A stretch of DNA of 64,000 nt from M55B112 sp964539395 (lineage in GTDB: Bacteria > Bacteroidota > Bacteroidia > Bacteroidales > GCA-2748055): contig CAZIIU010000003.1 in NCBI GenBank assembly GCA_964539395.1, positions 37,025 to 101,024 of the forward strand, given 5' to 3'. The translations under genes and the position numbers were made by a program. Below are positions 25,700 to 34,835 of this stretch, piece by piece; within the stretch, counting starts at the first letter, position 1; every line of letters begins with the position of its first letter. Under the pieces are notes generated by a model, which searched no databases, was not told where the DNA came from, and saw only the letters and a list, made by a program, of their open reading frames with translations.

Positions 25700-27034
25700 C
25701 TATTTACGCGGCATAGACGAGAGGGCGCGGCCCATCGCCTTACCTTTGCCTGCACTCATAAGCCGCATCATTTTTCTTGTCTCGCCGAACTGCTTCACCA
25801 GCCGGTTAATCTCTGCAACACTGGTACCGCTCCCGTTGGCTATTCGTGCCCGCCGGGTCCCGTTCAGCAGCTTCGGGTCACTGCGCTCCTCGGGTGTCAT
25901 GGAGTTAATAATTGCTTCAATACTCTTGAAGGCATCATCATCGAGGTCGAGATCCTTGATCGCCTTGCCCATGCCCGGGACCATCGACATCAGGTCCTTG
26001 ACGTTTCCCATCTTTTTAATCTGCTGGATCTGTGACATAAAATCGTTGAAGTCGAAGGTGTTCTTTGCGATCTTCTTCTGCAGTTTTCGCGCCTCATCCA
26101 CATCATACTGCTCCTGAGCCTTCTCCACCAACGAAACGATATCACCCATACCCAGGATCCTGTCGGCCATCCGCTTGGGATAAAACACATCGAGCGCATC
26201 CATCTTCTCCCCGGTACCAACGAATTTGATCGGCTTGTTCACCACCGATCTGATCGAAAGCGCTGCACCCCCGCGGGTATCTCCATCAAGCTTGGTAAGC
26301 ACTACCCCGTGAAAATCGAGCCGGTCGTTGAACTCTTTGGCTGTATTAACCGCATCCTGACCGGTCATAGAGTCGACCACAAAGAGTATTTCATGCGGAT
26401 TCACGGCATCCTTGATCGCTTTGATCTCCTTCATCATCTCCTCATCAACCGCGAGCCGGCCTGCAGTATCGATGATTACCGTGTTGTTCCCGGCATCCCT
26501 TGCCGACTTGATTGCCGCTTTCGCTATCTTTACCGGATTTTTGTTGTCCTCTTCTGTAAATACTTTTATACCGGCTTGTCCTCCGAGGATTTTCAGTTGT
26601 TCGATCGCAGCTGGACGGTAAACGTCGCCTGCCACCAGCATCGGGTTCCTGCCCCTCTTCGACTTCAGGTAGCTGGCAAGCTTTGCGGAAAAAGTAGTTT
26701 TTCCCGAACCCTGCAATCCTGCGATAAGAATTACATTCGGGTTACCCCTTGTCTCGATCTCAACACTCTCCGAACCCATCAGTTCTGCCAGACGGTCGTG
26801 AACGATTTTCACCATCATCTGGCTCGGCTTTACCGAGCTAAGTATCTTTTGTCCCAGCGCCTCCTCTTTCACCTGGTCGGTGAACTGCTTTGCGATCTTA
26901 AAGTTCACATCAGCATCCAGCAGTGCCCTGCGCACATCCTTGAGTGTCTCTGCAACATTTACCTCGGTAATTCTTCCCTGTCCCTTTAACAGCTTAAACG
27001 ACTGCTCTAAACGATCCGTTAAACTTTCAAACAT
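25700..27034 (-). CDS. ffh: Signal recognition particle GTPase Ffh
   Basis: 444 residues comprising the N domain, G domain and methionine-rich M domain. G1 is Gly-Leu-Gln-Gly-Ser-Gly-Lys-Thr-Thr, G3 is Asp-Thr-Ala-Gly-Arg and G4 is Thr-Lys-Leu-Asp-Gly-Asp. The M domain carries Ser-Met-Val-Pro-Gly-Met-Gly and the RNA-binding helix near Ser-Gly-Thr-Ser. It binds signal sequences of inner-membrane proteins on the ribosome together with 4.5S RNA, which is not in this window. A -7 box lies 21 bases upstream of the start. Confidence 0.97.
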   Translation of the reverse strand: MFESLTDRLEQSFKLLKGQGRITEVNVAETLKDVRRALLDADVNFKIAKQFTDQVKEEALGQKILSSVKPSQMMVKIVHDRLAELMGSESVEIETRGNPNVILIAGLQGSGKTTFSAKLASYLKSKRGRNPMLVAGDVYRPAAIEQLKILGGQAGIKVFTEEDNKNPVKIAKAAIKSARDAGNNTVIIDTAGRLAVDEEMMKEIKAIKDAVNPHEILFVVDSMTGQDAVNTAKEFNDRLDFHGVVLTKLDGDTRGGAALSIRSVVNKPIKFVGTGEKMDALDVFYPKRMADRILGMGDIVSLVEKAQEQYDVDEARKLQKKIAKNTFDFNDFMSQIQQIKKMGNVKDLMSMVPGMGKAIKDLDLDDDAFKSIEAIINSMTPEERSDPKLLNGTRRARIANGSGTSVAEINRLVKQFGETRKMMRLMSAGKGKAMGRALSSMPRK

Positions 27035-27054
27035 AGCTTAATATTTTTCAGTCA

Positions 27055-27062
27055 CAAAAGTA
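27055..27062 (-). promoter_or_regulatory. -7 box for ffh-folD
   Basis: TACTTTTG on the minus strand matches TAnnTTTG, 21 bases before the ffh ATG. Confidence 0.5.
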
Positions 27063-27266
27063 TAAAAAATATGGAATTTATCGGCTGAACGCGGGATGGA
27101 AATGGAAGTGGGATTAATTCTATACCCGCTGTTATCTGTTGGGGATCATATGCAACCAAAAAAGAGCATGGATTTATACGATAACTACAAACATGGGAGC
27201 ATTAAGGGTTTAAAGCAATAAGATAAATCTGCCTTTCGTGGATGGGTAAGCAGTGCAACGTGCACC

Positions 27267-27363
27267 GGACTACAGGAGCAACCGGCCCGGGACTATAGGC
27301 GCGACAGGTCCCGGACTACCGGAACAAATCCCACCGGACTACAGGTGCAACCGGCCCGGAACT
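27267..27363. repeat. Four 23-bp imperfect tandem repeats between genes
   Basis: Units begin GGACTA at 27267, 27290, 27313 and 27336, with a partial unit GGAACT at 27358. The first and fourth units are almost identical (GGACTACAGG, then GCAACCGGCC). The period is not a multiple of three and no gene covers it. The rest of the 27063-27527 spacer shows no gene or RNA I can support. Confidence 0.85.
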
Positions 27364-27527
27364 TAAAATTTCCTGTCGCGATCATCGCAAAGGGGATGTG
27401 AGTCGCTTTTCAGGAACATGTAGATCAACGGCACCGAAACATACGTATGGCAGCGAAATGATAATACCTGTCGCGCTGCCTTCAGCACGATAGCATTGCA
27501 GGTATGTTTTTATCTCCGGGGTAAGAA

Positions 27528-27562
27528 TTTGCAAAGATTTTAAAACCTTTCTTTTATCTTTG
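27528..27562 (+). promoter_or_regulatory. Promoter for the TPR protein gene
   Basis: TTTG at 27528-27531, a 23-base spacer, then TATCTTTG at 27555-27562. Both Bacteroidota elements are present, 22 bases before the ATG. Confidence 0.65.
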
Positions 27563-27584
27563 CAGTTCCAAATGCTGTTGTTTA

Positions 27585-28994
27585 ATGAGTGAGAAAAACG
27601 AGCCGATTTTCGAGAACGAGGAATTTCTTGAACTGCTTCAGAAATATGAATCAATGAAAAACAGCAGGCACTCTGCCTTTTTCGATGTGGAGGAGTATGA
27701 ACAGATCATTGACTATTACCTTGATGAATTTCAATATGATGATGCTGCAGAGGCTGCACGACTGGGCACATTGCAACATCCTGCCTCAGTGGAGATCAAA
27801 TACAAGGTCGTACACATCTATCTTGAACAGGGGATGGGTAAGCAAGCCCTCGAAATACTGGAGCAAATCCCCGGCTGGGAGCACTCAAATTCCGAATTTT
27901 ATTACCTCCGGGGAACCGCCTATTGTCTGACAGGTCGCATTCAGGAAGCAGAGAAGAATTTTGATAAGGGACTTTCTGTCTCAACGGAGGATTCTTTTGA
28001 GGCATTGCTCAATATTGCTATCGCCTTTGAAAATGCCAGACAGTACAGACATGCCATTAAATATCTCGAGCAGGCCCGCACCATCAGTCCTGAATACCTT
28101 TCGGTAATATACGACCTCGGTTATTTTTATGAGCGGCTCGACAATTATGAGAAAAGTATTGAATACTACCAGGAGTACCTCGATCTGGATCCCTTCTCGG
28201 AGAATGTCTGGTATAACCTGGGGGTGGCCTTTTTTAAACTCGATCAGACCTATAAGGCCATTGAAGCCTACGATTTCTCCCTGGCCCTGAATCCCGATTA
28301 CGCATCCGCCTATTTCAATAAGGCCAATACATATGCCTCTCTGGCAAAATACGGAAAAGCCATCGACACCATCCTGGAATTCCTCGAGATAGAGCCGGAG
28401 AATATCCAGGGACTAAACTTCCTGGGAGATAGCTATGATCAGGCAGGCAGGCATCAGGAGGCCCTTACTGCCTACAAAAAGGTAATTGAGATCGACAATA
28501 CCGATAGTGAAGGATGGTTCGGCGCAGGAATGATGCTTTACCAGCTGGGCAAATATGATGAAGCAGCTATCTACTTACTGAAGGCTCTGGAGTTCGATAA
28601 CCAGAATACCGATTACTGGATCAACCTGGCCTATGTATACGAAGAGTTAAAAAAGTGGGAAGAGGCAATAAAATGCCTTGGACAGGTTGTTAAGATCGAC
28701 AAAACAGACCTTGAAGCATGGAACACCCTTGCTCGTATACACATCCAGCTCGACAAACCGGAAGAAGCTGCAAGGATCCTGAGAAAAGCTCTTTCAGTGT
28801 TTCCTGAAGATGAGTTGCTGAATGTAAGAATGGCCTCTTGTCAATACCGCCTCGGAAACACAGCAGAGGGTTACGTTTTTTTGGAAAAATCGCTGAGATT
28901 TAACAATAAACTGGCAATCGATTTTATGCAGATCACAGACGACTCCCTCCTCGATACGGCAGCAAGGCAGCTGATAAAGAAATATACCAAATAA
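27585..28994 (+). CDS. Tetratricopeptide-repeat protein
   Basis: 469 residues with no signal peptide. Roughly eleven to twelve TPR units run from about residue 35 to the end, seen as repeated Ala-(8)-Leu-(3)-Pro spacing such as Tyr-x-Glu-Tyr-Leu-Asp-Leu-Asp-Pro and Ala-Leu-Glu-Phe-Asp. It is a cytosolic scaffold for protein contacts with no catalytic domain. The following gene starts 5 bases after its stop, so the two form an operon. The binding partner is unknown. The N-terminal 30 residues are highly acidic. Confidence 0.88.
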   Translation: MSEKNEPIFENEEFLELLQKYESMKNSRHSAFFDVEEYEQIIDYYLDEFQYDDAAEAARLGTLQHPASVEIKYKVVHIYLEQGMGKQALEILEQIPGWEHSNSEFYYLRGTAYCLTGRIQEAEKNFDKGLSVSTEDSFEALLNIAIAFENARQYRHAIKYLEQARTISPEYLSVIYDLGYFYERLDNYEKSIEYYQEYLDLDPFSENVWYNLGVAFFKLDQTYKAIEAYDFSLALNPDYASAYFNKANTYASLAKYGKAIDTILEFLEIEPENIQGLNFLGDSYDQAGRHQEALTAYKKVIEIDNTDSEGWFGAGMMLYQLGKYDEAAIYLLKALEFDNQNTDYWINLAYVYEELKKWEEAIKCLGQVVKIDKTDLEAWNTLARIHIQLDKPEEAARILRKALSVFPEDELLNVRMASCQYRLGNTAEGYVFLEKSLRFNNKLAIDFMQITDDSLLDTAARQLIKKYTK

Positions 28995-28999
28995 TCGAT

Positions 29000-29788
29000 A
29001 TGATGAATTTTGAACTACCGTATATTCCCGACAGAACCACCAAACCCCGGGAAACCGGACTAACAATGATGATGGATAAAGGCCTCAGTATGAAAGAGGC
29101 GGAGGCATTTTGCGAATCAAGTGCCCCATTTACCGACCTTGTGAAATTCGGATTTGGAACTGCCCTGATTGCTAAAAATCTAAAAGAAAAAATAAAACTC
29201 TACCGCGATGCAGGTGTAGAGCCCTATTTCGGGGGAACGCTATTTGAGATGTTCGCAGTAAGGAGATTGCTGGACGACTATCAGCGGTTCGTGGACAAGT
29301 TCGGCATCACGACGATCGAGATTTCCGACGGCTCCATGAAAATCGACGCGGATGAAAAGGTACAGTTGATACAGCGATTCGCCGCAGGCAAACGGGTGTT
29401 GTCTGAGGTCGGAACAAAGGTGAAAGGTGTCATTATTCCCAACAGCGACTGGGTAAAGAATATGAAAACAGAGCTGGAGGCTGGTGCATGGAAGGTGATC
29501 GCTGAAGCAAGAGAATCGGGGACAATTGGAATCTATAATGCCGATGGATCGGCTAACAGGGAGCTGATTGACACTATTATAAAAGAGATATCCGTTGATG
29601 ATGTTTTGTGGGAAGCCCCGATAAAGGCACAGCAGGTGATGTTCATCCAAATGGTGGGAGCCAATGTCAACCTTGGCAACATCGCCCCCGGCGAGGTGTT
29701 TTCTATGGAGGCATTGCGGCTGGGGATGCGTGGAGATACATTTTTTGACTTCCTTCCTGCTGAATACCAGGACAAACGGCAACAATGA
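29000..29788 (+). CDS. Phosphosulfolactate synthase (ComA) family protein
   Basis: 262 residues in a TIM-barrel pattern with the family landmarks: Lys-Pro-Arg-Glu-Thr-Gly-Leu-Thr near residue 14, Phe-Gly-Gly-Thr-Leu-Phe-Glu, Ile-Glu-Ile-Ser-Asp-Gly, Val-Leu-Ser-Glu-Val-Gly and Trp-Glu-Ala-Pro. In methanogens ComA adds sulfite to phosphoenolpyruvate at the start of coenzyme M synthesis. In a bacterium it would give phosphosulfolactate, a possible precursor of sulfolactate or another sulfonate. No other sulfonate genes are in the window, so the actual product is open. It follows the TPR gene by 5 bases. Confidence 0.8.
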   Translation: MMNFELPYIPDRTTKPRETGLTMMMDKGLSMKEAEAFCESSAPFTDLVKFGFGTALIAKNLKEKIKLYRDAGVEPYFGGTLFEMFAVRRLLDDYQRFVDKFGITTIEISDGSMKIDADEKVQLIQRFAAGKRVLSEVGTKVKGVIIPNSDWVKNMKTELEAGAWKVIAEARESGTIGIYNADGSANRELIDTIIKEISVDDVLWEAPIKAQQVMFIQMVGANVNLGNIAPGEVFSMEALRLGMRGDTFFDFLPAEYQDKRQQ

Positions 29789-29887
29789 TTGTTTTATCGA
29801 ATGGTCCCGGGGTAGTCTGAAGGACAATAAAACAGATAAATTGAACATCATACCATAACCATCACCTTATTTTCAATTTTTATATCC

Positions 29888-30811
29888 GTGAAAAGAACAC
29901 TGAAGAACTATCTTCTCATAGTATTAAAAGGAACCGGCATGGGAGCAGCGGATGTTGTTCCCGGCGTTTCCGGGGGTACTATTGCTTTTATTACAGGGAT
30001 TTATGAAGAGCTGATCCACTCGATCAATTCGATCAACGCGAAGGCAATCCAACTGTTTTTCTTCGGCAGATGGCGATCATTCTGGAAACATATAAACGGA
30101 AATTTTCTTCTGGCCGTTTTCGCAGGAATATTTACAGCTGTTGTATCACTGGCACGATTGCTGGAGCATCTGCTGGAAACACAACCGGTGCTGATCTGGT
30201 CGTTCTTTTTCGGATTGATCCTTATCTCTTCATGGGTGGTGGCACGAAGAATCAGGCATTGGAACTTTTCCAGGGTAGTAGCACTCATTGGCGGTATCGC
30301 TATCGCATTTTTTATTACAAGTGTCACCCCTGCCGAGACAACCGACGCTGCCTGGTTCATTATTCTTTCAGGTGTTCTGGCCAGCTGTGCGATGATCCTG
30401 CCGGGTATCTCCGGAAGTTTCATCCTCCTGCTGCTGGGCAAATATGCTTTTGCGCTAAACGCAGTGAATGAGGCCGACCTCGGTGTGATCTTCCTGCTTG
30501 GAATTGGTGCAGTTATTGGGTTGCTCAGCCTGTCGAAACTTCTTTCATGGCTGTTCAGAAAATATCATGACGGTACCGTGGCCATACTCGCCGGATTTAT
30601 GATCGGATCCCTGAACAAGATATGGCCCTGGAAAGAGACTGTTGAAACCGTGGTCATCGAAGGCATTGAAAAACCGCTCTTACAGAAGAATGTTCTTCCC
30701 GTCCCTTCAGATCCGGGCGATCAGCTGGCGCTGGCAATAATAATGATGCTGCTTGGCACTGGGCTTATCCTGCTGTTTGAGCTGGCATTCAGGAGTAAAG
30801 AGGGATACTGA
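29888..30811 (+). CDS. DUF368 family membrane protein (probable undecaprenyl-phosphate translocase)
   Basis: 307 residues from a GTG start, with about eight hydrophobic segments. The diagnostic N-terminus is Met-Gly-Ala-Ala-Asp-Val-Val-Pro-Gly-Val-Ser-Gly-Gly-Thr-Ile-Ala, and an internal echo Met-Ile-Leu-Pro-Gly-Ile-Ser-Gly-Ser appears near residue 175. Members of this family have recently been shown to recycle the C55 lipid carrier across the inner membrane (PopT). This would support cell-wall and glycan synthesis. It is separated from the previous gene by 99 bases and may have its own promoter, although no box was found. Confidence 0.88.
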   Translation: MKRTLKNYLLIVLKGTGMGAADVVPGVSGGTIAFITGIYEELIHSINSINAKAIQLFFFGRWRSFWKHINGNFLLAVFAGIFTAVVSLARLLEHLLETQPVLIWSFFFGLILISSWVVARRIRHWNFSRVVALIGGIAIAFFITSVTPAETTDAAWFIILSGVLASCAMILPGISGSFILLLLGKYAFALNAVNEADLGVIFLLGIGAVIGLLSLSKLLSWLFRKYHDGTVAILAGFMIGSLNKIWPWKETVETVVIEGIEKPLLQKNVLPVPSDPGDQLALAIIMMLLGTGLILLFELAFRSKEGY

Positions 30812-30874
30812 TTTTTGGTTCTTTGTTAAAAGATCGCATATTTGTGCAGGATTTTAACCTTTTATATCATAGGT

Positions 30875-31621
30875 ATGAGAAAATTTGGACTGATCGGTTA
30901 CCCGCTTGGACATTCGTTTTCCAAAAAATATTTTACAGAGAAATTCAAAAGGGAAGGAATTGATAATGCGGTGTATGACATCTATCCGATTGAAGATATT
31001 ACACTGTTCGATTCACTTTATAAAGGCGATCCCGATCTCAAGGGGCTGAATGTGACCATCCCGTACAAGGAGAGCATCGTTCCTTACCTGGATGTGCTGA
31101 GCGAAGATGCCAGGAACATCGGTGCGGTGAATACGGTATGTCTCTGCACAAAAACCGGCAGGCTGGTGAAAGTAGGGCATAATACCGACGTTCCCGGGTT
31201 CAGGAAATCGCTCACGGAGCAAATGAAAGCTGCACCAAAGCAGGCATTGGTGCTGGGAACCGGCGGGTCGTCGAAGGCGGTGGTGTATGTACTGGAGAAG
31301 ATGGGGACAAAGGTGATACGCGTGTCGAGCTCAGGCAAAGAGAAGGCTATCGGTTATGGTGAGCTCACAAACGGCTTGGTGAAAAGCTCGGAGCTGATCG
31401 TTAATACCACTCCGCTGGGGATGGAACCGGAAACCGATACTTTTCCACAGATTCCCTATGACGCCCTGACCTCCGACCATCTGCTGTTCGACCTGGTGTA
31501 TAACCCGGCAGTTACCAGGTTTATGCAGATGGGCAGAAACCACGGTGCCAGCGCAGTGAACGGTTATAATATGCTCGTTTACCAGGCCGAAGAGTCCTGG
31601 GAGATCTGGAACAGGAAATAG
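30875..31621 (+). CDS. aroE: Shikimate dehydrogenase
   Basis: 248 residues from ATG 30875. The frame is open further upstream, but a near-consensus -7 sequence (CATATTTG, 30836-30843) lies there. It reduces 3-dehydroshikimate with NADPH in aromatic amino-acid synthesis. Substrate and catalytic residues are Ser14 and Ser16 in Gly-His-Ser-Phe-Ser, Lys65 in Ile-Pro-Tyr-Lys and Asp105 in His-Asn-Thr-Asp. The NADP loop is Gly128-Thr-Gly-Gly-Ser-Ser-Lys-Ala135. It converges on truA with a 6-base gap. Confidence 0.95.
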   Translation: MRKFGLIGYPLGHSFSKKYFTEKFKREGIDNAVYDIYPIEDITLFDSLYKGDPDLKGLNVTIPYKESIVPYLDVLSEDARNIGAVNTVCLCTKTGRLVKVGHNTDVPGFRKSLTEQMKAAPKQALVLGTGGSSKAVVYVLEKMGTKVIRVSSSGKEKAIGYGELTNGLVKSSELIVNTTPLGMEPETDTFPQIPYDALTSDHLLFDLVYNPAVTRFMQMGRNHGASAVNGYNMLVYQAEESWEIWNRK

Positions 31622-31627
31622 CTCCAT

Positions 31628-32368
31628 TTACCGCTCATACCCTACATCCACCAGAAACAGTCCTTTTGCCGGCACACTCATGCCTGCGCTACTGCGATCA
31701 CCGGCTTCGATCACTTCCCTGATTTCTTCAGGCTCCATCTTTCCGCTGCCGATTTCAATCATCGTTCCCACGACAGAACGCACCATATTGCGTAAAAACC
31801 GGTCGGCCCTGATCGTGAATTCGTATCCGTCATCGTGTCCGGTCCATACCGCCTCCATAATCCTGCAATTGTTGGTTTTTACATCAGTATGTAACTTGCT
31901 AAAGCTGGTAAAATCCTTGTATTCCTTGAGGATTGCACATGCTGCGTTCATCCTGTCCACATCCAGATCAGCATAATAGTAGTAACAGAATGGCCGGTTG
32001 AAAAGAGGTTTTGTCCGCCTGATCACGTAGACATACTGCCGGTATGTAGCCGAAAATCTTGCATGCATCCGATCATCCACCTTTGAGATTGAACGTACCG
32101 CAATATCATCCGGCAAATATCCATTGAGCCTGAATACAAGGTCCTCCTGCAGCTCGACAGCTTCTGTATCGCTATCGAAATGAGCAACAAAATAGGAGGC
32201 ATGAACTCCGGTATCGGTTCTGCCGCAACCGGTAAGAGCTATATCCTCCTTTAAGAGAGTGGCGAAAGCCTTTTCGAGGGTCTGCTGCACACTGACGGCA
32301 TTGGGTTGTGCCTGCCAGCCATGATAGGCAGTTCCGTCGTACGCTAATTCAATAAAGTAACGCGCCAT
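31628..32368 (-). CDS. truA: tRNA pseudouridine(38-40) synthase TruA
   Basis: 246 residues from the ATG at 32368, whose start Met-Ala-Arg-Tyr-Phe-Ile-Glu-Leu-Ala-Tyr-Asp-Gly-Thr is canonical. An in-frame ATG further upstream at 32449 would add an unlike 27-residue tail. The catalytic Asp52 is in Gly-Arg-Thr-Asp-Thr-Gly-Val-His-Ala. Phe-Leu-Arg-Asn-Met-Val-Arg appears in the C-terminal half. It modifies uridines in the anticodon stem. Confidence 0.95.
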   Translation of the reverse strand: MARYFIELAYDGTAYHGWQAQPNAVSVQQTLEKAFATLLKEDIALTGCGRTDTGVHASYFVAHFDSDTEAVELQEDLVFRLNGYLPDDIAVRSISKVDDRMHARFSATYRQYVYVIRRTKPLFNRPFCYYYYADLDVDRMNAACAILKEYKDFTSFSKLHTDVKTNNCRIMEAVWTGHDDGYEFTIRADRFLRNMVRSVVGTMIEIGSGKMEPEEIREVIEAGDRSSAGMSVPAKGLFLVDVGYER

Positions 32369-32479
32369 TAAACTGTTTTTTACCAAATCGCAAAATAAAT
32401 AAAATTCGCGAGGGAATATATAATTCCGGTGGTTAACAATTTTTAACACCCCCCTGTACGGAAATGTGGAAGACCGGTT

Positions 32480-32487
32480 TATTTTTG
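32480..32487 (+). promoter_or_regulatory. -7 box of the Bat operon
   Basis: TATTTTTG matches TAnnTTTG and lies 38 bases before the moxR ATG. No clear -33 box was seen. Confidence 0.5.
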
Positions 32488-32524
32488 TATTCCGTAAAAA
32501 ACATGATAATCTAATTGGTACTTT

Positions 32525-33520
32525 ATGAGTGATTCAGTGAATATCAAGGAGCTAAATGAGCGGATCAGGCAGGAGAGTGAGTTTGTTGACCTGGTCACGA
32601 TGGAGATGCACAAAGTGATCGTCGGGCAGAAAAACCTGATTGAACGGTTGTTGATCGGACTTTTATCAGACGGACATATCCTCCTGGAAGGAGTCCCCGG
32701 TCTGGCGAAAACATTGGCAATCAGCACTCTGTCGAGTATTATAGATGCAAGGTTCAGCCGGATCCAGTTTACGCCCGACCTGTTGCCGGCAGATTTGCTG
32801 GGAACGATGATCTATAGTCAGAAGAAGGAGGAGTTTGTTGTGAAGAAGGGACCGATTTTTGCCAACCTGATTCTCGCCGACGAGATCAACAGGTCGCCAG
32901 CCAAGGTGCAGTCGGCACTGCTGGAATCTATGCAGGAGAAGCAGGTAACCATCGGGGAGCAAACTTACCCGCTGGAGCGACCTTTCCTGGTGCTGGCAAC
33001 ACAGAACCCGCTTGAACAGGAGGGAACCTACCCGTTACCCGAGGCTCAGCTCGACAGGTTCATGTTGAAAGTGATCGTTGGATACCCGGGAAAGGAAGAT
33101 GAGCGGATGATTGTTCGTGAGAACCTGGGAATGGTATTTCCGAAGCCCAATACCATTTTGAAACCCTCCGACATCATGCAGGCACGGGAGGTTGTAAAGG
33201 AGGTCTACATGGATGAGAAGATCGAAAACTATATACTGGATATCGTTTTTGCAACCCGTTATCCCGACAAGGCAGGTTTGGCACAGTATGTGTCCATGAT
33301 CCAGTATGGTGGGTCACCACGTGCAAGCATTAATATGGCAAAAGCTGCAAAGGCTTATGCTTTTATAAAAAGACGTGGTTATGTCGTGCCGGAGGATGTG
33401 AGGGCAGTCTGTCATGATGTACTGCGGCACAGAATCGGGCTGACCTATGAGGCAGAAGCGGAAAATATTACAACGGAGCAGGTTATCTCCGAAATACTGA
33501 ATAATGTTGAAGTGCCATAA
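32525..33520 (+). CDS. moxR: MoxR family AAA+ ATPase
   Basis: 331 residues. Walker A is Gly56-Val-Pro-Gly-Leu-Ala-Lys-Thr63, Walker B Ala-Asp-Glu-Ile-Asn-Arg-Ser-Pro-Ala-Lys, and sensor 1 Ala-Thr-Gln-Asn-Pro. The arginine finger region and the helical lid follow. MoxR proteins act as chaperone-like partners of von Willebrand factor A proteins. Here it is the first gene of the Bacteroides aerotolerance-type operon (moxR, small secreted protein, DUF58, membrane protein, batA, batB, batC, batD, batE). The next gene starts 3 bases after its stop. Confidence 0.94.
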   Translation: MSDSVNIKELNERIRQESEFVDLVTMEMHKVIVGQKNLIERLLIGLLSDGHILLEGVPGLAKTLAISTLSSIIDARFSRIQFTPDLLPADLLGTMIYSQKKEEFVVKKGPIFANLILADEINRSPAKVQSALLESMQEKQVTIGEQTYPLERPFLVLATQNPLEQEGTYPLPEAQLDRFMLKVIVGYPGKEDERMIVRENLGMVFPKPNTILKPSDIMQAREVVKEVYMDEKIENYILDIVFATRYPDKAGLAQYVSMIQYGGSPRASINMAKAAKAYAFIKRRGYVVPEDVRAVCHDVLRHRIGLTYEAEAENITTEQVISEILNNVEVP

Positions 33521-33523
33521 TCA

Positions 33524-33949
33524 ATGTTGCTGAGAACGGTCATACTGCTTTTACTGATCTTCCTGTCTGCAAAAGGATGGGGACAGGATGTGCTGTTGAT
33601 CGGGATGACAAAAGAGGAGGTGCAGGACCTGGTGAAAAAGGAGTACAGAGATTTCGCTACTGATAACAGCATCGTAAAGCAGCAGTTTAATTACCTGAAA
33701 TATGTGAACGGAAGACAAACCGTTACATGGATCATCTATTTCTCAGATGATGATATATGCTCATCTGCAAAGAAGGTGTGCGACTATACCGAGTATGATT
33801 TCGTTCTGGATGAATTGAATAGCTCCTGCAACAGGATTGATAAGCATACTTGGAAATGCCGGTCCGGTAGACAGGATTATCTGGTCTCAATGGCTGAACA
33901 CGACTGGTATTTTACTTTGCAGCAGCGGCTGGCGGAAAAACAGAAATGA
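33524..33949 (+). CDS. Small secreted protein of the Bat operon
   Basis: 141 residues. The signal peptide is about 20 residues (Leu-Leu-Leu-Leu-Ile-Phe-Leu-Ser-Ala-Lys-Gly-Trp-Gly-Gln). The mature part is alpha/beta with three cysteines at Ile-Cys-Ser-Ser, Val-Cys-Asp-Tyr and Ser-Cys-Asn, and one more near Lys-Cys-Arg-Ser. That allows two disulfides. Similar short secreted proteins occur between moxR and the DUF58 gene in related operons, as far as I remember, but no function is known. Its stop overlaps the region where the DUF58 gene begins. Confidence 0.65.
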   Translation: MLLRTVILLLLIFLSAKGWGQDVLLIGMTKEEVQDLVKKEYRDFATDNSIVKQQFNYLKYVNGRQTVTWIIYFSDDDICSSAKKVCDYTEYDFVLDELNSSCNRIDKHTWKCRSGRQDYLVSMAEHDWYFTLQQRLAEKQK

Positions 33950-33953
33950 ATTT

Positions 33954-34835
33954 GTGGAAGTGGTGAAAGAGCATACAGAACTTCTGAAAAAGGTTAGAAA
34001 AATTGAGATCAAATCGCGTGGTCTCACCCGGCAGGTTTTTGCCGGACAATATCACAGTGCCTTTAAAGGAAAAGGGATGACCTTTTCTGAGGTGCGGGAA
34101 TACCAGTATGGCGACGATATCAGGGCGATCGACTGGAATGTGACCGCCCGGTTTCACCATCCCTACATCAAGGTTCATGAGGAGGAGCGCGAACTTACAG
34201 TCATGCTCCTGATCGATGTCAGCGGATCGGGCGATTTTGGTACCCGTTCACAGCTGAAAAAGGACCTGATCACCGAAGTGGCGGCAGTGCTTTCCTTTTC
34301 AGCCATCGACAACAATGATAAGATCGGTGTGATCCTGTTTAGCAACCGTATCGAGAAGTTTATTCCACCGCACAAAGGAAGGAAACATATTCTGCGAATT
34401 ATCAGGGAACTACTCGAGTTTACGCCGGAAAGCAGCGGTACTGATATATCGGAGTGCCTCAGGTACCTTACAAATGTGATCAAAAAGCGTTGTACTGCAT
34501 TTTTAATATCCGATTTCAGGGATACCGGTTACGCTCGCTCATTGCAGGTTGCCAATAACAAACATGATATTGTAGCATTGCATGTCTTTGATCGCAGGGA
34601 GCGTGAGCTGCCCAGGGCGGGACTGATCCGTATAAGGGATAATGAAACGGGCAGGGAACGATGGGTTGATACCGGTATTGCAAGGGTGCGTGAACAATAT
34701 GCATTAAAATGGAGAAGCCATCACGATATGATGTACGATATATTCAGAAAATCGGGGGTGGATACGGTTGAACTGGAAACGGGAAGTGACTATGTGCCAC
34801 CATTGATCAAACTGTTTAAAAGGAGGGGACAATGA
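33954..34835 (+). CDS. DUF58 / vWA-like protein of the Bat operon
   Basis: About 293 residues from GTG 33954 (GTGs at 33960 and 33963 are equally possible). The frame is open further upstream, but family members start near Leu-Leu-Lys-Lys-Val-Arg-Lys-Ile-Glu-Ile. The DUF58 core is seen as Gly-Met-Thr-Phe-Ser-Glu-Val-Arg-Glu-Tyr and Ile-Asp-Trp-Asn-Val-Thr-Ala-Arg. It is followed by a vWA-type metal site Asp-Val-Ser-Gly-Ser. It is a cytosolic partner of MoxR. It overlaps the next gene by 4 bases. Confidence 0.9.
   Translation: MEVVKEHTELLKKVRKIEIKSRGLTRQVFAGQYHSAFKGKGMTFSEVREYQYGDDIRAIDWNVTARFHHPYIKVHEEERELTVMLLIDVSGSGDFGTRSQLKKDLITEVAAVLSFSAIDNNDKIGVILFSNRIEKFIPPHKGRKHILRIIRELLEFTPESSGTDISECLRYLTNVIKKRCTAFLISDFRDTGYARSLQVANNKHDIVALHVFDRRERELPRAGLIRIRDNETGRERWVDTGIARVREQYALKWRSHHDMMYDIFRKSGVDTVELETGSDYVPPLIKLFKRRGQ

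Noticed and set aside
27267..27363. Possible CRISPR array
   Set aside because: The units are contiguous with no unique spacers; the same holds for the 21- and 22-bp arrays. No cas genes are present.
27382..27654. 90-residue minus-strand frame ahead of the TPR gene
   Set aside because: It overlaps the TPR promoter and start on the other strand and has mixed composition without a domain.
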